Position numbers and translations under genes: made by a program. A stretch of DNA of 64,000 bases, taken from contig JALIRH010000003.1 in the NCBI GenBank assembly GCA_023055505.1, positions 32,056,842-32,120,841 of the forward strand, given 5' to 3'. Under the pieces are notes generated by a model, which saw only the letters and a program-made list of their open reading frames with translations, made no database searches and was not told where the DNA came from. The stretch is from Callipepla californica brunnescens. Its lineage: Eukaryota; Chordata; Aves; Galliformes; Odontophoridae. Below, one piece after another: positions 45,201-58,600 of the stretch (position 1 is its first letter; every line of letters begins with the position of its first letter).

Positions 45201-48200
45201 GACACATTACCTCAGGTGTTTTTTTTCCTCAGTAATTTCTTTTAAGATATGCAGGATCTTAATCCCTACCTTAAGACTCAATCTGAAAGCAAGTTTTACA
45301 ATATACTTCCATTTTTGTTTGCATTTTCCGATTGAAAATTTATGGTAGATGTTATGGCTTGAAGTTCCAAAGTCTGGCATATAAAATAGATTTAAAATAC
45401 TTGTTTATCTCATGCCATTGTGGACCAAAGCTACTCTACTATTGTAAATACAAGAGATATGAAAAATGAAAAACCACCATGTAAAAGGAAAACAAAGAAC
45501 TCCACTAATAAAAATAACAAAAAGTCAGGTCTACCATTTTTTCCCTCTCAGCGCCTGTTTAGTCTGTTGTGCCCTTCAAAGGAAAGCCAAATAAAGTATT
45601 ATTCATTCAATTTTAGAAAAAAAAAGATGCAAAGTTTTGAGCAAAGTACTCTAAAACTGTGGGAAAATATAGTAACATAGTACAGCATTTCACACTTTAA
45701 GGAAAAAAAGTTGTTTAAACCCACAGTATGAATCAATGCGGAATGAAAAGCAAGAAGAGTAGCTCACAATTAAAAAGCATTTATGGCAAGTAATTATGTA
45801 ACACTGAAATCACCAGCTTTCAAAAAAATGTTACAAGATGACAGATCAAGTTGTGCTTTCCCCAGGAGAAGTTGATTACAGAATTGTAATAATTCCACGT
45901 TCAATAGAACTAATTGCTTTTTTGATTCCTATTTCCCTAAGGAAACAAAGCTTAGATTATGGTAAATGTTATTCCACCTATAAATAGGAAACTCAGTAGC
46001 CAACATTACCAAATCTGAGTGTCTGAAACGTTATTATATTCATATAACTTCTGTAAGTCCTCATCCAAACTACACAGATCATATACTGTTTCTTTTTTTT
46101 CTGGAGGCATGGGAGAGAAGCAACCAGTTCTTGCAGTGCTGCTATAAAGGCATGGGAAGCAGGAAGCAAAGTCAGGAACAACAGATGTGTTGACATGACA
46201 CCTAGCTTCACTAATTCAATTTTTCAAGACACGAAAGATTTATGCAACTTTTATAACCCCATGAATCAAAACTTAAAGATTTAGAAATAGCGTAGGAAGG
46301 AAAAATGTTTGGCTGTGTATCAAATAAAAAGATGCCAAAAAAAATACAGTTAAGACTTTACATCTCCTGAATCTGCAATACCCACTTTTGAAAAACATGA
46401 ATACTGCTTCTGCCCAAGGCATATTTCTGAAGACGATATCGTAATGAAAGAGATAGCTAGACTGAGATGCACACAACTGCACTGTTTACTCTACACTGCC
46501 GATTACTACATTTAAAAGCAAAATTACAGAATTCAAAAAAAACTCATGTACAATACCTTGAAGCCCATTAATGATAGAAGTAATTTCTATCGATTTCACA
46601 GGAGCTTGTTCACTATTTTTGGCTTCAGTGCTATCAAGTTTGGACCCAGTCTCTGGTGAAGTGCTGGTGTGAAATGGTGGCTTTGATAAACGTCGTAATT
46701 TACAGTTTTTTGAAGAATACTTCTCTTCCTTTTCTTTGTCAATTTTATGCTGTGCGAAAGAAAAGATTAGAAACTATTTACTTTTAGCATAAATTTTAAA
46801 ACAGAACAACAATCAGGACATGCTTAAAATTATCTTGAATGCTCAACCTGAAAAATAAAAGCTTCCCTCTGTTTAAAAGCTGAGAAATACCTTTCTGTGA
46901 TATGCTGAAATATTTGTACCAAGGAGAGGACCTAAGTCAACACTACCACAAAACAGGAAAGCAAACAGCCAGTGTTGCCAGGGCACCACTGGATGCCAGT
47001 TTCACAGGGTGGGGCAGGATTCTGACTGTCACAATGGGGCACGGAGCTCTGGAACAAGACTCAGATACCAGTGGCACCACACTGCTGGGGGAATAGGAGG
47101 AATATACTAACAGCTGCATCAGTATATTTTTGTATATAAGGAAAAGCTCCCTAGCCTTCCATTGCTCAACAAAGAACGTACCGTCCTCTAAGTCTAAACA
47201 TCAGTTTTAGGAGAATGACTTTTGAAAGAAACGCTGTGAGGCAAAATTCCAAAGCAAGCCACATATACGTGGACTACTCATGTTTGCTCTCCAGTCAGCA
47301 GAAGGAGCTCCCAAACTTCAGTCCCAGAGTTTTTCTTTAAAAGCATACTTAAAACCTCACAACAAATACAGGAAAGAGAAGCTTCCCTCCACACCCTCCA
47401 AGTGAAAGAAAAACAAAAAAGTTGATTTAATAAGTTTTAGTTTTTACTGTCATACTTTTGTAGGCTTATCAAAAGAAGGGGGTAGGAGGAAAATTTTAAG
47501 AATACATTAAACCATAGTTGGAGAAAAACTAGGGAGAAGGGAGAGAAACTACCTTTATTTTCTTTCGATGCTTAATTTTTGGTACATTTTTATCAGCTGG
47601 TCTCACTATCTTGTCTGCCTTTATCCATTCATCATACCTATAAACAAAAAAATTGTACACGTTTTTAAGCAGATTATCACCTCATAAAATAAATTAATGG
47701 AGGAAAAGTATTAGCAATATTAAAAAAAAAAGACTAGAATTTAAAGAAAGAAGTCATTAGCATAAATAAGTCATTAGTACAGCTTTCAGTATGTAGAGTT
47801 TAAGCTAAGGGTCCCTTCTTTACATGCTTGAGCAGCACGTAGGACAAAATTTCCTACCCGTCAGTGTAAGGAGTCAAAGCTAACATTTCCCCAGCTGGCA
47901 TGGAACAGGAAGTTTATTTGTATAGTGGCACAATCTACCAGAAAGGTGATTCTGTATGAATCTACAGGAGATATACTTTGTCTATATGTAACACCTTAGC
48001 TATGAATTCTCACAACTAAACAAGTAAACAGTTACAAAAATCTTTTTCCAGCCTGAGCACCTATAAAGCACTCTGCTGAGTCACTAGCACTTGGGTATCA
48101 CCAATTGTTGAGTCACTCCCTCCTAACACTAACACTTTTCAATTCACTTTCAGTTCAGGTTTTCCATTCTATATCAGAATGATACTAGACAGTTAAAACA

Positions 48201-49661
48201 TACAGCACCAAACAATAGATGCGTTAATGCCTAAAGCTGCACACGTTAAATATAATTACCAGACCAAAGAAACATGTTCTAAGCAGAAATATATTTTCCA
48301 TATAGAACCACTTCCCAGTTTCACTGCATATTTATGAAAATATGCAAGAATCGATGATATCTTCTATTAAAACATATATGTATTAAAAAGCAAGCATAAT
48401 TTGTTGTCCTACTGTAAATCCGATAACAATTTGATTAAGAAATGGGTCAGCTAGAAAATTAATATGTATTCACTTCTGTCTTAGCGTACAGCCTCAAAAA
48501 TAGAGTTAAGTAAAACATGAAACTGGAGAGAAAGAAACGAACCAAAACCACGCCCCAAGAACTAGTACAAAATGAAGCAGAACATAATGCACTCATCACC
48601 ATGTTGGCTTTCCAGCTGGCCTTATTTGACCACCTGCTGATATAGGCTCAATTTAGCCTCTTTGCAACCACTGCCAATTGTATCTACCACACTGACACAA
48701 ATTAGAAAGCATTATAGTTAAAAAGTAAGCGTATATGTTTCCAGCTCACTTTCCTACATACTCTGAGCTCTAAGCAAGGGATTTCAGAAACTAAATACAA
48801 CATTTTTCTTAACTTATATTTCATATAATAATACAATGAAAAACAAATGCTTCAGAATGCAACACAGAAAGCAGAAATTATCTTCCTGTAGTCTAGCAGC
48901 AGCCTCTGACAATAGTTTTCCAAAGTATTTATTAACAGCAGATCCCACAGACTACGACATGCTGAGATTACCTACACTGCTGTAGACAGGGTCATAGCAG
49001 TACCGTTTGCAGGTGAAATGTGTATGGATAGGCTCAGATTTCTAAAAGAAACTCTTCAGAGGTAGGCATTGTGAGAGAAAATTTATAACCGTAGTGGTTT
49101 CAAGTCAGAGTTCTCATCTCAAACTCTGAAGAATCATGTTACCCTCCTCACTGCAGGACCACCTGTAGATAAACATACAGCTGCACACATCCTAAAGAAC
49201 AAAACCTCCCTCCCAGGCACCAACCTCCAACAAGTAAGAAAGAACTAGCAGTCTGCTGCATATGGGGTAAGGAAGGAAATGTAAAGAGGGAATACATCTC
49301 AACGTGAGCACCCTCACTGGGCTGCAGATGGTGCCCATTTCAAAGCGACTGACACTTGCAAGATTGCCACTGCTGCCTTTGATGAGACTGGAATAAAGTA
49401 GTACGCCAAGGGGCTGGAAGCTGTACCTGCTTCACCCCCAGAGCACAGCTAGCAAGCTGTGTCTTCTCCCACTCCACAGCCACTTCATGAAGACTGAGGC
49501 ATCCTCAGATTCCCACGATATAAATGGACAGGGAAGGGAGGATGCAGCACTTCAGTACATTAGGGATCTGGGCATCAAATCTGGAGAATGTTATTAAAAG
49601 TGGAAAAAATATCCAGAAGAACTGAATGTACCATATTATTTTAATGGAAAGCATTGGATGG

Positions 49662-49697
<36 letters not shown>

Positions 49698-52600
49698 AAC
49701 ACAACTATTTCTGTTGGACTGTGAGAAACCATATCTGAAGTAGCCTTTCCTAAAGTCAAAGATGTACTTTAATGAAGAAATATTGCTAAGTAGAGTGCCA
49801 AATGGCCTTTGCAATCCACAGGAGTATAAGATTTCATTTGGTCTAAACACATGCAGGAAAACAGCACCAGGATTTGACAAATGCACAGGGAAAGGCAATT
49901 ATTCTGACAGTGCCCTTTCTGCCCGTTATGTTGTCATAATAAAAAAAATTGTTTTCTTATTGGAAATGTATACTGCAAGTGAATACAATCTTCCACATAT
50001 GCAAAGACTGCTCTACACATGAAGTCAGTCTTTCAGGGTAACTGTACTCCCTGTTAGGCCCACAGTTGAAAGACCAGGGGGCACGCTGAAGTAACGGAGT
50101 AGGTTTCTCATGACTCTGCATTTGCCTATCTGTAGACATCAATGGGTCTTAAAACATCATATATCAGAAGCAATAGTCCCAATTCACCTGAGAGGAGCAT
50201 AAACTGAAAATCTGTGACAGCCACAGTTCCTTATCAGAGCATATTCTGCTCTGCTCCTGACCATAAATGTAACAGCAGCTCTTGCAGGAAGCTGCAGCAT
50301 TACAGAACCCAGCAGCCTGCTCTGAAAAGTCAGACACCCACTCTCCTCTGCAGGGCACAGTCTACATTCACTGCTCACATGTCACAGCTTAGGCAAACTA
50401 CGCATCTGACAACTCTCAACAAGCACAAATAGATCTTGCAAGGGGGATACAACCAAAGCCACAGTTAACCATGAATGACTAAATTACACTTTACTGTATG
50501 AGGAAGTACCATGGAAGCCATGCAGTCCATCACGTGTCAAGCTGCATACAAATGCTATGTGTAATTCAGACAAAAGTCTTTGTACAATGGCACACTTTTA
50601 AAATAGTAAAACTGAAGTCTCATTTGATCACTAATCTTGCCCTAGGCAGTCTGCTCACAAAGCCAAAGAAAAACTAAAGAAGTTATTCATCCTACATTAC
50701 AAGGAGTACGTGCTTCCAATGATCTAGGTCACTGTACTGAAGTGTCATCATCTACATTTGCCTACCTCAATACACAAGAGCAAGCAGCTGGGGTGCATGG
50801 GGGAAGGAGGGAAGATAGGTGTGTTCCTAAGTGAGTCTTAGGAAGAGACTTGTTTGAGAACAAAGATGAATGATCTATTAAATATATTTTAAAAAAAGTT
50901 TTCATATAAAAAAAAGCTGAAATAACTTCTTCTATCAAAATGAAGGCAAAGATGAACCAGTAAGGAGTGAAAATTTCCTGCCTTACAGTTAAAATAAATG
51001 CCTGTCGGAAAGCTGGGTTTGAACTGGAAAAAAGGAAGGAATGAAGAAATGCACAGTTGTACAGAAAAAAAACTATCTGGTGCTTAGAGTGGAGATATGT
51101 ACTGATTTTATGATATCTACACATCCAATCACAAGCTAAACTAAACCATAACATATACTCAGGAAGACAAGTGATCACAGGCAACTAGTAAACCTTAAGA
51201 AATTGACTAAGAAGTTCCAGTATATTGGTTTTTAACTATCCAGGTGAAGGAATCAAATGCGTTCATCCACTGTGATCAAAGAAACAAGGAGATCATTTAG
51301 GCTGATATCCTCATCTTGGGAGTATTAGGTTTTCATTTACTTAGTTTTTAATAATTCTCCTCCATGACACACACTGCTCCCAAGCACTCAGAAATCTGGC
51401 AGCACAAGTTACTTTAATTTGACTGGTTGACTGCTAAGTACAAAATCTGCATATTGTTAATGTTTCAGCAAACCAAAATAAAAAGTAATGCTTTCACGTT
51501 TGTATTTCTGGAGAAAATTAAAAATAAATGTTGGAAATAATAAATCATAGTTTAAAACCCTTGGAACGTTCAAGAATATCTTGAGCTATCATGCTATCTA
51601 ACAGAATTAAACTAACAATCTCATTTTGAAATCGTAACCTCTGTTTCCCATGACTAGGAACATACTGCAGAGGAAATACACCTCAAAAGCTTAAACAATG
51701 AATTCTGACCTACAGTGGCAGCCAAAAATTGTAACAATGACAGAAGGAAATGGCACTGTGGGCTCCAGAGAAGTTTGTTACATACAAAGCATGCATAACA
51801 GAGAATGCGACTGTTCCTGACAGAAAGCAACAAAATACAGTTTTTCTTACGAGATTTCTGCTAAAATATGGCAATGTATATAGTTCTCTAACAGGGTAGA
51901 GATGTTTACTATTCCCTTTCACTACAAGTCAGGCTCCAGTGCACACTACCATTCTGTACCTTCATCAGGAAGGGGCATCGCCTGAATTTCACAAGCTAAC
52001 AGCAAGGTCATTTAGCATGCAGTAGCACAGCTACACATTGCTGTCCAACTCTATTCCAACTCCATACATCAAGATACTATATTGTCAAGTTTTACAGTGG
52101 TGTCACCAGTTCTAAAGAATTAAAAATATAATAAATAAGGCTTAATATTTAATCTACCAAATACCATTCCAAGCACACCAAAGCACGCGTACTCACAAGC
52201 AAATTATTGATGAAATAAACAAGAAAGTTGACTTTAAGGGATAGGAGGCAGACATAATTCAGAATTCCCTGGAACTCAGTATATCCCCTGACCTAATGTT
52301 ACAGCCCTTGCCCCCACTAAGCACCACGGCATGGCAAGGAACACAGATATAATGAATAAGATCAAATTGCAACCTACCCCAGTAAAGCAATTTCTACTCC
52401 AGGTTGAGACTGAAAGCCAGATCATCAAGTTATCACATCATACAAGACTTGCCTTTACAGTACTGAAACACCAGTGTTCAGGTGTTGTCTTAAGCTCAGA
52501 CATACTGTCAAATGCTAAAATTTAAATAATTTCATTTCATATAAATTAGCCATATTTAACAGAGTCCAGACACAGTCCTATACAGCTAAATCACAATCAC

Positions 52601-55600
52601 TGGCATATTTTTGGTAAAAAGAACCCTGTCTCCCAGCCCCTTTCAGAGTGCTCTCCTGGAATCCCAATGCAAGCCTGGCTGCCAGAAAAACAAAACAAAA
52701 GCCAACCAACCAAACAAACAAAAAAAAAGCCACAGAGACCCCTTTAACCTCAGAAATGAGTACAGACTACTTAAAATGCTTTTCTTATTGGATATACTGT
52801 AGTCACAAAAAGAATGCCCTTGATATCAATCTGTGTATTTGTTTAAAACGTAGAGTTCAAAACAACACAACTGTCATTTCCCCCTTAATATCCAGAATGC
52901 TGGACTCCCTAAGATGAAGGCTCACTTCTACCTTCTCTTTTCTTCATAAAATGGCTCTTCTGCTTAAATGGAACTCTGATCATCTCACAACACAGCCATG
53001 CATTTAATAATATTTACTCTAAAATGGAAAACAACTTTAGTGTTTACACAATAATTCCAAAACAAAAGTCTAAAACAAACAAAACCTCAGTGATAATTCT
53101 CAGCGTGTAGGATGTACATTTCACCAACTGAAATCCTTCCCCTAATGAAGGAACTCCATCACTTTAAATCCTAATCTGAGCAGGCTGCATCTTCCTCTAT
53201 GGAGGCATTTCAAGGCTTAGGCTTCGTTGCCCACAATGCTTACAAATACTGCCTGAAATCAGTGTATGCGAAAGACCATGTTCCCGTAGAACAGTATATA
53301 TGTAGATCAAAATTCTACAAAAGACTGCTATCAAAACCCACAATATCGAGATGTTACTCCACAGCAGGGGACCTGGAAATTACCCGGCATAGACACAAAG
53401 AGGTACATTCAAGGGAGGGAGAGAAGCATTATGCTTTGGCAACCATGACTTCTGCTAGCAGATATTGCTAGCACTGAATGAATGAAATCTGTCCCGCCCT
53501 CTTGGCAAGAGGTAGGATGGTGAAGTCCAGATGACAGTAGGTCATAAGAGCCTCAGACTTTCTAGAAGAGCAGAAGAATAAAAGCAACAACAAAAGACTA
53601 CAGCCTCAGGTACTTCTGGGCTGTGATTTTTATTATTTTTTTTAAAGCTCTGAAAAAACAGTAATGAAGTTTTAAAGATGACAGCTGAGGACAATGAGAA
53701 CTGAAACTGAGGAAAAAGGCAGAAGACTGGGTAACTGGCTTCAAAGCCACTAAGAACATTAAGCTTTCTCTGCTGCTGTCAAAGTTTTGTCAAGTTTTAA
53801 GTTGCAAAAATGTCTTAAATGACAAAAAATACATTAATGCTTCAATTTACTTTCATTAATGCTACATTAAAAAGCATATAATCCAAAATATATTAGGAAA
53901 AGCATAAGAAGCTAGTGAGCTAAGAAGAGTCTTGTTGGTAAGCATGAGGCAGCTGGGGACAGGTGGTAAAATGGACCTGAATGAAATGCAATTATTCGCA
54001 GCATGCTAATTAGCCATCAAGAATCTTGTACTTCTCTTGTTATGTAGCACACTGCTAATGTACTCTCTGCTACTCTGAGAAGAGTGTGTATGTAGACTCT
54101 AAGTGCACTACTCAAATACTGTATGAAACAAAATTGGTTTAAGAGACCAAGAAGAGGAATTTATGAAAGACCGGGCTGTCACTTGCTGTAGGGGAGATTT
54201 AAAAATAAGATAACAGTGAAGGAAGCCTTCCCCGAGCAAGACATTTTAAGATGATTTTTCTAAATAACTAAAGTTCTGCATTTTTACTATGCTAAAAACC
54301 TAATAGTTTCATACAGTACAATGCCCTTCACAGAACACCAATACTGAAAGTTTAGGACTCCAGATCTCTGTATTCATTTAGTTTTTCAAAGTACTCAAGT
54401 GTATTTTAGATGTAATTCAAGAAGCATTCACTAACTAAAACTCAAGTTACCTCACGTTCCATCCACAGTAGTGCACCAAGTAAAGGACTTCTCCACCTTC
54501 GATGTCAGAATCTTTAATACTAGCTTCATACATTTTTTGATTTTTCCCTCTTCCATACCGCACTTGGACTTTCATGCCTGGTGGATAGCATTCAAACTCT
54601 TCTTCTTCAATGTTATTGCTGTCTTCTTCCTCCTCCTCCTCTTCCTCCTCCTCCTCTGCTTCTTCTTCATCTTCATCTTCTTCCTTATTCGTGTCATCTC
54701 TTGAAAGGTTTAAAAAATTGTAGAGTTAATATGAGACACTTGATAAGCTATTCAGTTCCAAACCACATATATTGATAAATATTGTGGATGCATTAGAGAC
54801 TGGGAAACAGCAGGCTCCAAATATGTGAAACTGCACTATGGGCCACTAGTATCAGTAAAATGGGATACAGCAATACACACAAAATCCAGTGATAGTATCG
54901 TGCAAAAATGACTTGCCCGTAAGAAAATCTAAGAAAAAGATGTCATCCATCAAAATCTGTTTGAGTAGTTGTTCAAACTCATCTTTTCATGATCCTTCAT
55001 GCAAGTCCCTTTAAGTATCTTTTAGTCAAACTCATCCTTCTCAACATAAAGAGAATTTCCTATATTCCACTTTTCAACCTAGAAGTTTTTACAAGCACTT
55101 CCGGTAACCTGCTTCCCCAAAAGATCCTTGCTCTTTTATAATAAACTGAACCAAAACCAGAGATTAAGAAAGTAAGAAAAAAGGAAAAAAAAAAAAAAAA
55201 CCATAGTATGCAAACAAACTCCAAAACTCTACATGAGATTATTTAGCCAATTAAGAAACCTGTACTACTTCACAAGCTTGTCATTCCTTGCCAATTACAC
55301 ATACCAAAAGCCTTCTAAATATAAATCAAACTTGCATTCAATTACTGCAGAAATACACAAGGAGGTGTCCATTGTCTTCAAAAGCCAATTCTAAATACTT
55401 GTTCAGATATTTAGACCAATTTTCAGAAGCACTAAGAACTCTTATAAAACTTGCTGGACTCTGTCAGCAGCACACGAGGGCTACTCAGGAGTTCTGAAAA
55501 TAATCTCCAACCAGCTTAGAGAGGCAAAGTACAAAAGTTTATCTAATCTTAAATCGCTTTTCAAATTATTATTATTATTGGCCTTTCCACAACCCTAATC

Positions 55601-58600
55601 CCACTCCATGCAACACAGAACAGATCAGGGCCTCTTACTAAATTTGCAGTAACTACAGAACAACAATGGTTTAAACTTTGGTGCACAGAACAGATGCATT
55701 TGGATGTTACAAACTGGGTAAGAAGAGGTAAGTGCTGCTTCAAGTCTAACTCACACCTACATTCAATTTAACCTCACAAATACAGAAATTTCCATGAAAA
55801 TTTCAGTAGGAAATGATCAAACTGAGCTTTACCTCTGCAAAAGGATCAAAAAGCATTTTATTTATCCAAATGCTTAATAGAAATGGCAATGTTGTCAATT
55901 TTAGCTTAAATAGCTTAAAAGAGAATTCAAAATAATAAGCCAAACTCAGCTCTAGTATATCCACAACAACAATGAAATTACTTCAGAAACAATTGTTGCC
56001 ATAGACACATACACACACCATCAGACAAACTACAATTCCTACTCTGAAATAGTTAAAAAAATAAAGAAATACACCTTGCATTCACACAGGTTTTATGTTC
56101 TGTAGTCCAATTTTGTTCTGTAAAGACAAAATTTTTAGTTATATACTTTTAGAAGGAGACCTTGTTATTGAGCTAAAAACTGCAACACTAATGAAAAAGC
56201 TCTGAAAGCTTATTTCATCTCCACTGCACACTATAAGGCAAAATCTACTTCCCAAAGAAATTGCTATGAAAGCACCTCAAAGGCTGTAATAACAGTCCTG
56301 AACAGAACCCTGCAGCAGAAAGCATTAGCCAGTAATTTAAATGCTCTTGAATAATACCCTGCCGGACTAAATCAAAGATCCTAGCTAATTTCAGCTTAAC
56401 ATTTGTTGTCATTCAAAAGCAAAGAGCCAACACTGCTGCTCCAGGAACAAGACATGCTTGTGATCTTCCACTACTGAAAAGACTTTCCAGAATTACAATG
56501 AAAACAAGTTTCGCTATGTTGTTATTATTTCTCCTCAAGGACCAGTGGTACAATCCTTGAATGCATGCCTCTGAGGAAGATGCACGACTTTCCAGAGACT
56601 GGAAATGATGGTGCCAGGGGCTCTTCTGGAAGCTGGACAAGCTTGGAGTCTCTCTCACATTAACACTCCATGACTTTCGTGGCATCTCAACATTTATTTA
56701 TTTTAATAAAAATGACGATACTAGGACTTCTCTGGAAGACATGTGAAACTCTCACTGAGAACCTGATTAAGTTGGATGGTGTAGTGGGTGTGAAGAACAA
56801 ACTGTACATAGGTGCAGGGAACTGTTGGAAGCAAAGGCAAAACAGAAGCAGAGATGGCTGCAATTTTAATAAAAAAAGATTGCTGTAGGGAGTCATCTGG
56901 TTAGTGATCATTAGCTGGTGATGCTAGGAAGCCAAACAGAAGCAAAGAATGTTCATCATTTTGGAGCAGAAAAATCTGTGTACTCACATAGCTCCTGAAA
57001 CAAATAAAGCACATTCCAATGGCTGCAAGAAGAAAAGATGTCTTGTTTTATAAGGCAGTGCAGATGAAGAAGTTACAACTGCCACAAAGCAGGTTTGTAA
57101 GAGAAAACTGTGACTGTAGCCATCCAGCATGCACAGCAATAACCTCATTTGTCCATTTGTGCGTGACAATATTCAATTTCTTTTAATGCTGTTTAGTCAA
57201 AATCCCATTAAAAAAAAAAAAAAGGAAACGATTATTGTCTGCTGTCAAGAGGCTTATCAACTTAAATAATAGAAGATACTAAGCAGTATTTGCCACAAAG
57301 CTGCAGCAATGTGAATGGCCCAAGAAGCAGATGATGAAGGAAGGCAGCAGCTGATGTGCATACGCACTGTATAAGTGACACAGGAATACAAGTGTAACTG
57401 CGTTCCAGAGACCAAAAAAGTACCAGAAAGCTTATTGTGAGGACAAAGAGCATTTCCATTTACAGCTGTAGATAACAATACCCTCACTCTATCTCCTACT
57501 GGATGGAAGCATAAACCTTCAGAAGCAGAACTATGAACTGGAATGTCACACTTGTTAGGAACACAGTAAATTCACCAAAGCGTTGAGATCATACAATCAC
57601 TGCATACCATTAGATCCCAATAGCACTCTGAAAGAGTTAAAAAGCTAAAAATCAAGAGTTAAAAAAATAAAAGCGCACATGTAGCAGCTACTTCTCACTC
57701 AGTATAAGCAAGTAACACCAACAAACCCATAGCATGGGTAAGTATGACAACAATCATGTTAACAGATGAAACACATGCTATTACACCACGGAAGGAATTG
57801 CAGTTTTGCAAACTTATTTCATCCCTCCCCCCCTTCTTCCTATCTCAGGCACAAACCACCATGTCCTCCCACAGCACAGGCAAAACCACGAGGCAGGCTG
57901 AGAGCCAGAACACCGGCGTGCCTCCCAGGATCCCTGTCATGCAGCAACCCCAGCGCTGTGCCAACACACTTCCCTCTGACACCGTGCTGGGGCACACAGC
58001 AGGTGAGATGACAAATGCGGTATTTTTCAGGGTTATTCTAAAACTTGAGGAAGCAAGATTATTTCAATTATTGGTTCAATTAAGTCATTACAGATAATTG
58101 AATCACTAGCAGAAATAAACTTCAGTGTAATTGACACTTCAAATTCAGCAATTAGCTTCTATTTTTGTTCCCTCCCCCTTTGCTTTTTTCTCATCCTAGA
58201 GTATTATTAACCTCTGCTTCACCATAGTACAGAGCTGGAAAGTGTCAGGTCTCTTACATCCTTTGACTTTTCAACTACAGCTGTATTACGAAGCCCTGAA
58301 GTTTTAAGGCAGAGAAGCTATTAATACCTGTACACCATGACACTAAAATCTTCTGTTTCATTAGTAATATTAATAAAACTAAAACAATCCACCAATATTC
58401 TTCACTGTGAAGCTGTAAAGAAAACCTAAAATAAAGCTCTAAGGTCCAAAGGCTCCGGACTATACTCAAAGAAGAACTGAACAAACACATGGTTGTGGCT
58501 CACTGCTCCAAGGGAAGGGGAGAAGCATAAACTTAACCTGAGTCACAGAGAGAAGAGGTCAGTCTGCTACAGTCATGCAAGCACGCGCTATGAGAAGTAT

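Noticed and set aside
54471..54704. Leu/Phe-rich plus-strand ORF
   Set aside because: Antisense shadow of the Glu-repeat exon of ARID4B.
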